From Agarilytica sp033852175 (lineage in GTDB: Bacteria; Pseudomonadota; Gammaproteobacteria; Pseudomonadales; Cellvibrionaceae), in NCBI GenBank assembly GCA_033852175.1, contig JAWSUY010000011.1, positions 12,435 through 76,434 of the forward strand: 64,000 nt of DNA, written 5' to 3'. Within the stretch, counting starts at the first letter, position 1, and each line of letters begins with the position of its first letter. This document shows, one piece after another, positions 27,055-35,201 of this stretch. The notes under the pieces were generated by a model. The model searched no databases. It saw only the letters and a list, made by a program, of their open reading frames with translations, and was not told where the DNA came from. The translations under genes and the position numbers were made by a program.

Positions 27055-28468
27055 AGGCTTTATTCTGTCCTATTGTGCCGGTTTTATGCTGTATGTTGGC
27101 TTGTGTTTTTTTTCTGAATTGTCGCGTTCATTTTATGTATTTTTTGTCTGTGTATTTTTTCTGAATGTTGCTTGGATATTTTCTGCCTACTATACCGGCA
27201 AGGGGCAGTTTGCATCTCCCTTCGTCATTAAACAATTCACAATTCCGGTTCTTCTACTGTTAGCCATTGTCTTTCGAATTCCGTCTTTATTTGTGGAACC
27301 TTTATTTGAGGATGATCACTACCGTTATTTGTGGGAAGGGTTTTTGAGTGCCGAGGGCTTCAATCCTTATCTTGTGGCTCCGGCTGACTTTTTTGATGTC
27401 AACCTTAGTCCAAAAATATCCGCCGTATTAGACGGTGTTTCTTACCCCGAATATATCAGCGTTTATGGCGCTGCGGCACAGGCTGTTTTTTCTTTTGCGT
27501 ATTGGCTTTCCCCTGGTGAAATCTGGCCGCTTAAATTAATCGTGTTCGGTGCGGAAGTGATTATTCTGTATGTATTATATTATCGGGTAACGCCACAATC
27601 CTTTGTGTTGTTTGCGTTTTGCCCGTTATTAATTCACGCCATGTCGATAAATATGCATGTGGATGTTATTGCGCTCACTTTCGTTTGCGTGGCTTTTAAA
27701 AGTTGGGAAGGGAAGCGAGTTATTATTTGCGGATTATTACTGGGATTAGCCTGCTCGATAAAAATATACGCAGTGATTATATTACCTCTGTTTTTATTTC
27801 CGGCGGTTTTATCTCGCCGAAATTTGTGTGGGAGGAATAATTGGTTACCGGGGCTGTATGTGTTTGGGGGAGCGTGCCTCAGTTATTTTATGATCGAAAT
27901 GCCGTTTTTGATGGCCGGGACGAGTTCGGTAACGAGTGCGATCGCCACGGGAGAAAATTGGGCGTTTAATAATCCGTTGTATTACGCCGTTCATTTATTC
28001 ATTGGCAACCCGAATACCGCACTGTGTTTTATGCTCGGTTTTATTGCCGCCTACACGTGGGTGTTTTTTAAACCGTGGAGCTTAGCGCTTCGTGCGCTTG
28101 GCTGCTTCACCGCTTTACTGATATTTTCACCGGTTGTGAATGCTTGGTACTTTGCGTGGGTGCTGTTGTTCGCCGCTTACCGTGGGGTAGGTTATTGGCC
28201 CTGGATTGCGGCGGTCACTTTGTGGCTTTCATATTGTAGCGGGGTAAATTTACCGGCTAGCGAGCTTAGCTTATATGAAATCCCGTGGTGGTTAATGTTG
28301 ATCGAATGGCTGTTGCCATTGCTGGCTTTTATCTGCGGAAGGCTGGCTTGGGGCAGGGCTTTTAGGTTTTCACTTGGGGGTTCAAATGATCTTTCATTGA
28401 GCCTTTCACGTGCATCTGAAAAAGGCTCTTCAGGCGGGTCTTCAAAAGTTCAAGGCGGGCTTGTATGA
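27038..28468 (+). CDS. GT-C type membrane glycosyltransferase
   Basis: A 476-residue protein with about 10-12 membrane helices. The first extramembrane loop carries FEDDHYRYLWEGFL, the acidic motif and RYLWdG signature of polyprenol-phosphate-dependent GT-C mannosyltransferase-like enzymes (GT87/PMT relatives). It would transfer a sugar from a lipid-linked donor on the periplasmic side. The start codon overlaps the DUF547 gene by 17 bp, which suggests translational coupling. The last 40 residues are hydrophilic and Ser/Gly-rich. Acceptor and donor are unknown. Confidence 0.8.
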   Translation: MHVNNKGFILSYCAGFMLYVGLCFFSELSRSFYVFFVCVFFLNVAWIFSAYYTGKGQFASPFVIKQFTIPVLLLLAIVFRIPSLFVEPLFEDDHYRYLWEGFLSAEGFNPYLVAPADFFDVNLSPKISAVLDGVSYPEYISVYGAAAQAVFSFAYWLSPGEIWPLKLIVFGAEVIILYVLYYRVTPQSFVLFAFCPLLIHAMSINMHVDVIALTFVCVAFKSWEGKRVIICGLLLGLACSIKIYAVIILPLFLFPAVLSRRNLCGRNNWLPGLYVFGGACLSYFMIEMPFLMAGTSSVTSAIATGENWAFNNPLYYAVHLFIGNPNTALCFMLGFIAAYTWVFFKPWSLALRALGCFTALLIFSPVVNAWYFAWVLLFAAYRGVGYWPWIAAVTLWLSYCSGVNLPASELSLYEIPWWLMLIEWLLPLLAFICGRLAWGRAFRFSLGGSNDLSLSLSRASEKGSSGGSSKVQGGLV

Positions 28469-28754
28469 AATTTGACTGATTTCCTGAAATAGTCATTTCG
28501 GGTTCATTTAAACCTGACTTTTGTGCGCCCTGTTGCGGTGCGTCACTGCACCAACACCGCTCCATTGGATGGCAATATTATCGGCTTTTGCTTAGGCTCT
28601 ACTGTTAAAGCGCTCTAGCTCAGCAAAAGGTGGAAGACAGCCCTTAGTTTTGCCGAGATTGAGGGCCGTTGTATCGATTGTATCTGTTGAGCTTTGGATG
28701 GCTGAGAGTTGTGGCGTATTTATTGCTTAAAGCTCATTTGATTCATCAAGTTCA

Positions 28755-30269
28755 ATGTTAACAATAGGTTTTTCCATGGGTTCTACGTCTGGTTTCAGTG
28801 TATTCAACTTTGCCGACCGCAAGGTTCAGATACTGCATTTATCCTGGATGGCGTTTTTCACGACCTTCTTTCTATGGTTTTGCCACGTTCCTCTTATGCC
28901 TCTTATTAAAGAAACCTTCGGGCTTTCTATGGCGGAGGCTAAGGCTTTATTGTTTCTGAACCTTGCGCTCACGATTCCTGCGCGGACGATCGTTGGTTCA
29001 TTAGTGGACAAGTACGGCCCACGTCTGATGTTCAGCTTGTTACTGGCTATCTCCGGGTGCATTTGTTTTATGTTTGCCTGGGCGCAAGACTATACACAGC
29101 TGGCTGCAGCCCGTTTTCTATTAGGCTTTTCGGGTGCAGGTTTTGTGATTGGTATTCGTTTGGTAACGGAATGGTTTCCGGTAAAAACAGCTGGTGTTGC
29201 TCAGGGTATATACGGTGGCTGGGGTAACTTTGGTGCAGCGGTTGCCAACTGGGCTCTACCGGCAATGGCAGTAATCATGACAACTTGGGTTGGCGTGGAC
29301 TATGGTTGGCGAGCAGCGGTTTCTGTTGCGGGTGTTGTCAGTATCATCATCTCTGTTTTGTTTTATATCACTGTGCGTAACACGCCGAAAGGCTCCACTT
29401 ACTTCTCACCGAAAAAAGTCGGTGCAATGGAAGTGACGAGCAAGGGTGACTTCATTCTTTACCTTGTGATGGCATCACCGATCTTTATCGCCATGGCAAT
29501 CATTACCTGGCGTTTGTCTCCAGCGCAGGTTGGTTTGCTATCTGAGTACGTGACCTACGGGATTTGGGCGGGTTTATTGGCCTGGTTTATCTCGCACATC
29601 TTTCGCTCTTACCGTTTAAACCGTGAAAATATCCACGGCGATGTTGAGCCCCTACACCGCTATAAATTCAAACAGGTTGCCCTTTTGGACCTGGCCTACG
29701 CAACGACCTTCGGTGCAGAAATCGCCGTGGTTTCGATGATGCCTTTGATGTTCTCTGATGAAGATAGCTACGGCTTCTCTCTTGGTAAAGCGTCGGTAAT
29801 GGCGGGTTGTTTTATGGCGATGAACCTCATTGCCCGTCCAGGTGGCGGATGGTTGAGTGATAAGTTTGGTCGCAAACGTACACTGATGATGACGATCGCA
29901 GGCTCAGCTCTAGGCTTCGTTGGCTTATCGTTTATGACCCCGAACTGGTCCTTGCTGGGTATCGGTGCTGTGGTTGTATTCTGTTCTTTTTTTGTTCAGG
30001 CGGGTGCCGGTGCAACCTTCGGTGTTGTACCAACGATAAAGCGTCGTTTAACCGGGCAAATCGCAGGAATGACAGGTGCATACGGCAATGTGGGCGGGGC
30101 GTCGTTCTTATTGGTGAATTCGTTCTTTGCTCCGAACATTTTCTTTACCGTGATTGCCGTGACTTGTACTGTCGTGTTTTTCTTAATACTGGCCTTTATG
30201 GATGAGCCGAGAGGGCAGATTGCTGAAATCCTTCCCGATGGAACCGTTGAGTTGATTGACGTTTCTTAA
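28755..30269 (+). CDS. narK: NarK-type nitrate/nitrite transporter (MFS)
   Basis: A 504-residue major facilitator with 12 or more membrane helices. The nitrate signature segments are present: FLLGFSGAGFVIGIRLVTEW in helix 5 and AGAGATFGVVP plus MTGAYGNVGG in the second half; the helix-2/8 arginines are conserved (PARTIVG, LIARPGGGWLSDKFGRKR). Nitrate import or nitrate/nitrite exchange is expected. The start may be ATG 28755 or ATG 28776, the latter with the better ribosome site (TAGG). No nitrate reductase gene is in the window. A terminator follows at 30299. Confidence 0.93.
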   Translation: MLTIGFSMGSTSGFSVFNFADRKVQILHLSWMAFFTTFFLWFCHVPLMPLIKETFGLSMAEAKALLFLNLALTIPARTIVGSLVDKYGPRLMFSLLLAISGCICFMFAWAQDYTQLAAARFLLGFSGAGFVIGIRLVTEWFPVKTAGVAQGIYGGWGNFGAAVANWALPAMAVIMTTWVGVDYGWRAAVSVAGVVSIIISVLFYITVRNTPKGSTYFSPKKVGAMEVTSKGDFILYLVMASPIFIAMAIITWRLSPAQVGLLSEYVTYGIWAGLLAWFISHIFRSYRLNRENIHGDVEPLHRYKFKQVALLDLAYATTFGAEIAVVSMMPLMFSDEDSYGFSLGKASVMAGCFMAMNLIARPGGGWLSDKFGRKRTLMMTIAGSALGFVGLSFMTPNWSLLGIGAVVVFCSFFVQAGAGATFGVVPTIKRRLTGQIAGMTGAYGNVGGASFLLVNSFFAPNIFFTVIAVTCTVVFFLILAFMDEPRGQIAEILPDGTVELIDVS

Positions 30270-30298
30270 TATTTTAAGCGTGTACTGAATACCGAAGA

Positions 30299-30322
30299 GG
30301 GCCTCATATGAGGTCTTTTTTT
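30299..30322 (+). terminator. Rho-independent terminator after narK
   Basis: GGGCCTCAT / ATGAGGTC pair with one G-T and run into TTTTTTT. It lies 30 bp after the stop codon. Confidence 0.85.
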
Positions 30323-30499
30323 ATGGCCGAAAGTCCTAGGGAGTAAACTCACCTATCGTAGGCCGGGAAAGTGAAGATCCTTATCTTCCATCCTAGTCGT
30401 ATGTGTTTTACTGTGAGCATTGATGGTCGGTGGCCCAGAAAAATGGTGTTGTTGATCGGCTACAAAAAGTTGTAAACCCACCCTCAAGGAGTGTACGCA

Positions 30500-30856
30500 T
30501 TGAATACTGTTACCCGAGAAAGCCGCTTAAAAAAAGTTTTTAACTGGTTCCTAGTGTTGATGGAATTAATCGTTTCAGGGATTTTAATATCTATTGGTTT
30601 TTCTCGGGAGCATTACGAGTCTATTTCTCAAAGCGTGATGCCCGATGCTCAATATTTATTTGATTCAGTTTTTCTCAACATTGTTGTTTCTGAACCCTTT
30701 AGTTACTTTGTGTTTGCGTTGCTTGTGGTACTTCTGTTTAAAGAGATTTTCATGAAATCGCTGAAGGTAAGGCTGCTGTGCAATATGGCTATTTTAGGTG
30801 GGTTGGTGCTTTTCCTTGTGCCTGTTTTTAGTATTGTTTTTGCTCCTATCTCATAA
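30500..30856 (+). CDS. Small membrane protein of unknown function
   Basis: The start is TTG 30500, with AAGGAG 8 bp upstream; a GTG at 30491 overlaps that site. The 118-residue protein has three hydrophobic helices (about 14-32, 55-78 and 92-115) and a basic N-terminus, in a pattern like PsiE-type small membrane proteins, but similarity is not strong enough to name it. It stands alone between narK and the di-heme oxidase operon. Confidence 0.6.
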   Translation: MNTVTRESRLKKVFNWFLVLMELIVSGILISIGFSREHYESISQSVMPDAQYLFDSVFLNIVVSEPFSYFVFALLVVLLFKEIFMKSLKVRLLCNMAILGGLVLFLVPVFSIVFAPIS

Positions 30857-31000
30857 TTCGAAAATAATTTGTAGAAGCTTGTTGTCGTGTGTCGAATCTC
30901 GATCTCAATAATAGACTTATTCTGTAGAAACCAAAAAAAGGCCACTCAACGAATAATCGAAGGGCAGCCTAAAGGCATGGCATGAACGGGTGTTATAGAA

Positions 31001-31014
31001 ACGGCCTTCGCCGT
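31001..31014 (-). terminator. Possible terminator hairpin of the imelysin/di-heme operon
   Basis: ACGGC-CTTC-GCCGT, a 5-bp stem, lies about 20 bp beyond the stop of the di-heme oxidase gene and is followed on the minus strand by TTCT only. The stem is short and the T-tract weak. Confidence 0.35.
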
Positions 31015-31032
31015 CTCGGTTTCATTCTAAAT

Positions 31033-32559
31033 TTACAAGTCGTTTAAGAAGGCTAAAAAGTCCGCTCGTTGGTTCGCATCGAAAAGTAAAATGTTTTGCT
31101 TTGCGGTTTCGGCTTCTCCACCGTGCCACAAGACAGCTTCCATAATGGTGCGTGCTCGGCCATCGTGTAAAAATGTCGCTTCAGGATCGACAGTTTTCAC
31201 TAAACCCAAACCCCAAAGTGGTGGGGTTCGCCACTCGTGTGAATTGGCCAAAAACTCGACCAAAACACTGTCAGCGGCGGGCGTATTGTTGATATCAAAA
31301 TCAGCGAGTGATTGCCCCATATCGTGCAGCAACATATCCGTATAAGGGAAAATAGTTTGTTCAGAAAGCTCAGGGTGATCTTCAGAAAATTCTGTGGTGT
31401 GTTGAGCGGTGTGGCATGCCGTGCAGCCAGCATCGTTAAACAATGTTTTTCCGCGTTGCACTTGATCGCTGTAGGCGTCCCTTCTTGCGGGCACAGCTAA
31501 ATGAGCAGAATAAAACCCAACGGCCGAAAGAATGGTGTCGGATACTTCATAGTCGTAATCCGATACCGAATCGCCGTTCCCGTTTTCTGTTGATAAACAA
31601 TCGGCTTGGTGAGGCATGCAATTGCCTTGCTGATGCAGTTGATTGGTTAAGCCCATATCGTTAACAAATGCGCCGGCAGACTGCTCGACTAAACTGGGCT
31701 GACCGGCTTTCCAGCCAAAGCGACCGATGGTGACGTTTTGATTGGCTACACTCCACACGACGTTGGCTTTGCCGGATACCCCGTCGTTATTGCTGTCTTC
31801 GATATCTTCGTTCTGAAGTAAATCGACTTCCGGTATAAGGGCCAGTAATCCAAGGCCGATCATTTGCGGAGCGACGCGAGCGGAAAATACCGTATCCGTA
31901 TTAAAGTCGTAACCTTGTTCGGCATAATTACTGGTGAGCTCCCAAACGGGCTTGCGGAGTTCAACGCTAAAGCCATCTTCAAATTCTACTTCACTGGTTT
32001 GGTAGCTAACGCCAAGGCTCGCTTCGGCGGTTACATTGGCCACAGAATCTTGTTGAAGCTGTCCGCCAACACTGCTGTCGGGCACATTGGCCTGTAGCGA
32101 TTGCAGCATTAACAATTCATCTTCAGATGAAATATTTGCGCGTGCGGCGCGGAATAAAATACTGGAAAAATCGCTGCCGTCTTCCGTGGCCGAAATGTTG
32201 GGAGCGTGTCCTCGTCCGTCGCGGATGTGGCAATCTTGGCAGGCGTTATTGTTAAATACGCCACCGAGCCCATCGCGAGAAGAGGTACTGGCGCTGCCTG
32301 CAACCCATGGGTTTTGAAAAAAGTCATTTCCTAAATTAAATTTTTGAATGCGACCTGTCTCATCCATATTTTCGGAATGTTCAGAAAACGCATCGACAGT
32401 TACATCGTTAACCGTGGCGTCGCCACCGCCTAAATGTTCGATTTGTAGGGTGTCATTACCTGCCGGCTTTTCCGGTTCTGTGGAGCTGCCGCCACCGCCG
32501 CCGCCACAAGCGCTAAGAAGGGTTAAAATAGCTGAACTTAATACAATGCGAGTTTTCAT
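31033..32559 (-). CDS. Di-heme oxidoreductase (DUF1111) lipoprotein
   Basis: The start is ATG 32559, which gives a clean lipoprotein signal (MKTRIVLSSAILTLLSAC); an upstream start at 32616 adds 19 residues before it. The 508-residue protein carries two c-haem motifs, CQDCH (about 105) and CTACH (about 377), with the surrounding FNNNACQDCHIRDGRG and FLHDGRARTIMEAVLWHGGEA segments typical of the di-heme, MauG/peroxidase-related DUF1111 family. It follows the imelysin gene by 98 bp. This pairing recurs in bacteria and is tied to iron-limited growth, so a role in iron acquisition is likely; the reaction is not known. Confidence 0.88.
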   Translation of the reverse strand: MKTRIVLSSAILTLLSACGGGGGGSSTEPEKPAGNDTLQIEHLGGGDATVNDVTVDAFSEHSENMDETGRIQKFNLGNDFFQNPWVAGSASTSSRDGLGGVFNNNACQDCHIRDGRGHAPNISATEDGSDFSSILFRAARANISSEDELLMLQSLQANVPDSSVGGQLQQDSVANVTAEASLGVSYQTSEVEFEDGFSVELRKPVWELTSNYAEQGYDFNTDTVFSARVAPQMIGLGLLALIPEVDLLQNEDIEDSNNDGVSGKANVVWSVANQNVTIGRFGWKAGQPSLVEQSAGAFVNDMGLTNQLHQQGNCMPHQADCLSTENGNGDSVSDYDYEVSDTILSAVGFYSAHLAVPARRDAYSDQVQRGKTLFNDAGCTACHTAQHTTEFSEDHPELSEQTIFPYTDMLLHDMGQSLADFDINNTPAADSVLVEFLANSHEWRTPPLWGLGLVKTVDPEATFLHDGRARTIMEAVLWHGGEAETAKQNILLFDANQRADFLAFLNDL

Positions 32560-32657
32560 AATTGCTTTCGATAAAGTAGGTGAGGTGGTAAAGCAGAAAA
32601 ACCAGCACGCTTTCATGTGCTGATTTATAACCTTAATTCAAGGAGCTTTAGTGAGCG

Positions 32658-33893
32658 TTAGTCGCCGCTGCCGCCCACGTTTATTTCTTGTAAGGATAAA
32701 AGTTCTTGTGCTTCGCTGAGCGGACCATCAAGCGCAATCAATGCATCAATAGCGGCTTCGGCTATTTGACGTTCGGTGCCGTTAGCGTCTTGTCCGATAA
32801 TTTGGTCGAAGCGAACAGTGTCTGTTGTGCGTTCTCCCGCGTTAAAGATAGCGAGCATATTCACTTCGATTGCATCGAAGGCTGCGTCTAGTTCGGTGAA
32901 TAGTGTGTTATCACGAGACTCGATTAAATCCGCAAGGCTAACCCCGCTGACTGAGGCATTGTCACTTGTGTATGTGCCGTAGAAAGCATTGCGAACACCT
33001 TGGAAGTTGTAATAAATCGCAACGTGGCTAAGGTCACTGAAGCAATCGTGTTCTTCTTCAGGATCGCCCAGTTCGAGACCAGAACCCATACGGGCAGAAG
33101 CCAATTCGTCCGTTGCCATAGAAGTGATCGAACCGAGCATATAATCAAGTGCAAGATCGCTAGCTAGGAAATTGTTGCTGAGCGTACCGACGGTTGTGCT
33201 AGCAGCAGGGCTCCACTCGGCTGCCATTTCAGTAAGGTCTGAAACCAGTAAATTAGTCGCGGCTTCTAAATAATTTGCTCGACGTGCACAGAATGCGTCA
33301 GTACAGCTGCCACCGTTGGCAAAATCAGTCGCTGGACGTTCGCCAGCACCGGCTGCTGTGCCGTTGGCATCTTCGCCCCACAACATAAATTCAACCGCGT
33401 GTACGCCAGTGGCGACGTTAGCCTCATTGTTGTTTGCGCCATTTTGGGCAACAAGCAAAGCTTGATCGATCGTGTCAGAACCTTCGATGATGCTAACAAT
33501 ATGGTTTTCGTCTAATGGCCATGCATTCACTTGACCTTCCCAGTCATCAACGCTTGCCAGGCCGCCGTCGGCATCAAGGTCCTGATTGATGGTGATGACG
33601 GTATCGAAACGCATGATTTCAGATTGCTGATAAGGGACACGAGCGGCCTTGTAAGCGACTTTGGCTGCATCGAGGTTGTCTTCACTTGGGGTTGCGATAA
33701 ATGTATCCACAGCACCTTTGAGCAATGTTGCTGTAGCTAAAGAATCTAGGTAGGCGGCATGGGCCATTGTTACGTAGTTTGTTTTGATATCCTCCGTGCT
33801 TACAGGTGGTGCTTTGCTACCGTCGCCGCCACAAGACACAACGATAGCGGTTATCGGCACGAGAGCCCCGAATACGAATTTACGATTAAACAT
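32658..33893 (-). CDS. Imelysin-family (M75-like) lipoprotein, iron-regulated
   Basis: A 411-residue lipoprotein (signal peptide, lipobox VVSC, Cys 21) of the imelysin/IrpA family. The family signature GxHxxEFxLWG is present as GVHAVEFMLWG (about residues 166-176), with a helical bundle duplicated before and after it. Imelysin-like proteins are periplasmic or outer-membrane proteins induced by iron starvation; protease activity is doubtful. A string of Fur-box hexamers lies 36 bp upstream (33929-33953), and the di-heme oxidase gene follows, which fits Fur control of both. Confidence 0.9.
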   Translation of the reverse strand: MFNRKFVFGALVPITAIVVSCGGDGSKAPPVSTEDIKTNYVTMAHAAYLDSLATATLLKGAVDTFIATPSEDNLDAAKVAYKAARVPYQQSEIMRFDTVITINQDLDADGGLASVDDWEGQVNAWPLDENHIVSIIEGSDTIDQALLVAQNGANNNEANVATGVHAVEFMLWGEDANGTAAGAGERPATDFANGGSCTDAFCARRANYLEAATNLLVSDLTEMAAEWSPAASTTVGTLSNNFLASDLALDYMLGSITSMATDELASARMGSGLELGDPEEEHDCFSDLSHVAIYYNFQGVRNAFYGTYTSDNASVSGVSLADLIESRDNTLFTELDAAFDAIEVNMLAIFNAGERTTDTVRFDQIIGQDANGTERQIAEAAIDALIALDGPLSEAQELLSLQEINVGGSGD

Positions 33894-33928
33894 GGATACA
33901 TTTCCAAAAGTTATTTGATGTTTGGAAT

Positions 33929-33953
33929 GGTAATCGTTATCGTTACCGTTATC
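33929..33953 (-). promoter_or_regulatory. Fur-box-like operator
   Basis: On the minus strand GATAAC-GGTAAC-GATAAC-GATTAC gives four successive hexamers close to the Fur unit GATAAT. It lies just upstream of the imelysin gene, a family usually under iron control. Confidence 0.72.
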
Positions 33954-33977
33954 AATAGCGTTTATGTGGTGGGAAAT

Positions 33978-34124
33978 GGGTGACGGGTGACGGGTGACGG
34001 ATGACGGATGACGGATGACGGATGACGGATGACGGATGACGGGAAACGGGAAACGGGTGACGGGTGACGGGTGACGGGTGACGGGTGACGGATGACGGAT
34101 GACGGATGACGGATGACGGATGAC
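33978..34124. repeat. 7-bp tandem repeat array GGRTGAC / GGGAAAC (21 copies)
   Basis: Read on the plus strand: three GGGTGAC, six GGATGAC, two GGGAAAC, five GGGTGAC and five GGATGAC. The reverse strand unit (CCCGTCA) is one base off the CCCGTAA array at 1606. The array fills the divergent gap between the imelysin gene and the hydroxylase gene. Confidence 0.95.
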
Positions 34125-34161
34125 GGGATCGGGGTACGGGTGATAGAGAGGGTGATTATTG

Positions 34162-35046
34162 ATGTTGGGTGAATTGAATTCTGTGATGTTCAGATTCGGG
34201 GAGGCTTTGCTTGAGCCTGTCCTTTACGTGGTGAATCCGGAAAAGCGTATTTTTTGGTTGTATCTATTGAGTGCGGCAGTCATTGCTGTGGTTGTGGTGT
34301 TTTGGCGTGGGCTCGGTTTTAAAGCGGCTATTGTAAAAGCGTTATCGCCTCGGTTGTGGTTTAGCCCATCTAGTTTGGTGGATATAAAATGGATTGGAAT
34401 TAATCGACTGGTCGCGGTCTTTTTAGTGATGCCTATATTGGGTGGCCAGATCTCTTTTGCCCTATGGATTAATCGATTGTTGTCTTCAACTTTTGGTGCG
34501 GGTAACTTTTTCAACTGGGGAGTGTTTTGGACGAGTGTTGTATTTACCTCGGTGGTATTTTTGTTCGAAGACTTCTCCCGTTTTATTCTTCATTATCTTT
34601 ATCACAAGGCTCCTCTGTTGTGGCGCTTTCATGCGATTCACCACAGTGCGACGGTTCTGACCCCTTTAACGCTTTACCGCATTCATTCGATTGAAATGGC
34701 GATTAACAGTTGCCGGAGTTTGTTGGTGATTGGAGGTTTAAGCGGCGTATTTATTTATCTTTTTGATGGAGCGGTTAAACCTGTCGATATTCTGGGCGCG
34801 AGTGTTTTTACCTTTCTGTTTAATTTAGCGGGTTCTAACTTACGGCACAGTTCTGTTTGGCTGGGGTATGGGTGGTTGGAAAAAGTTTTGATTAGTCCGG
34901 CTCAGCATCAAATTCATCATAGTGTTGCGGTGGCGCATATGGATAAGAATTTTGGCTCAGTGTTATCGGTTTGGGACGGGTGGTTTGGGAGTGGGTTGCG
35001 GAGTAAGGGGGAGAGTGTTGTTGGGTTTGGTTTGAGTGGGGGGTGA
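34162..35046 (+). CDS. Sterol desaturase / fatty acid hydroxylase family membrane protein
   Basis: The start is ATG 34162 with GAGAGGG upstream. The 294-residue protein has several membrane helices and the di-iron histidine clusters of the fatty acid hydroxylase superfamily: HYLYHKAPLLWRFHAIHHS (about 152-170) and HQIHHS (about 252-257), with HSIE between. It probably oxidises a lipid using O2. Substrate and electron donor are unknown. The last 60 bp are extremely G/T-rich in the coding strand. The 21-copy heptamer array ends 37 bp upstream of the start. Confidence 0.85.
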   Translation: MLGELNSVMFRFGEALLEPVLYVVNPEKRIFWLYLLSAAVIAVVVVFWRGLGFKAAIVKALSPRLWFSPSSLVDIKWIGINRLVAVFLVMPILGGQISFALWINRLLSSTFGAGNFFNWGVFWTSVVFTSVVFLFEDFSRFILHYLYHKAPLLWRFHAIHHSATVLTPLTLYRIHSIEMAINSCRSLLVIGGLSGVFIYLFDGAVKPVDILGASVFTFLFNLAGSNLRHSSVWLGYGWLEKVLISPAQHQIHHSVAVAHMDKNFGSVLSVWDGWFGSGLRSKGESVVGFGLSGG

Positions 35047-35144
35047 GAGGTGAAGCAGGGGATTGTGGGACAGATTTTGGGTTTGTGATCTTTATCTTGA
35101 ATATTTTATTTGTTGGCCCGCAATGAGCTGAGTTCTAGTCACGT

Positions 35145-35173
35145 ATAAAAAAGGGCGCTAAATTAGCGCCCTT
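35145..35173 (-). terminator. Rho-independent terminator of the TonB receptor gene
   Basis: AAGGGCGCTA-AAT-TAGCGCCCTT is a perfect 10-bp stem; on the minus strand it runs into TTTTTTATA. It lies 29 bp downstream of the receptor stop codon. Confidence 0.9.
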
Positions 35174-35201
35174 GATATAAGTTTTTTAGATTAAGAACTT
35201 A

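Noticed and set aside
33978..34124. Repeat array as a CRISPR
   Set aside because: The 7-bp units are directly adjacent with no unique spacers and no cas genes; it is a simple tandem repeat.
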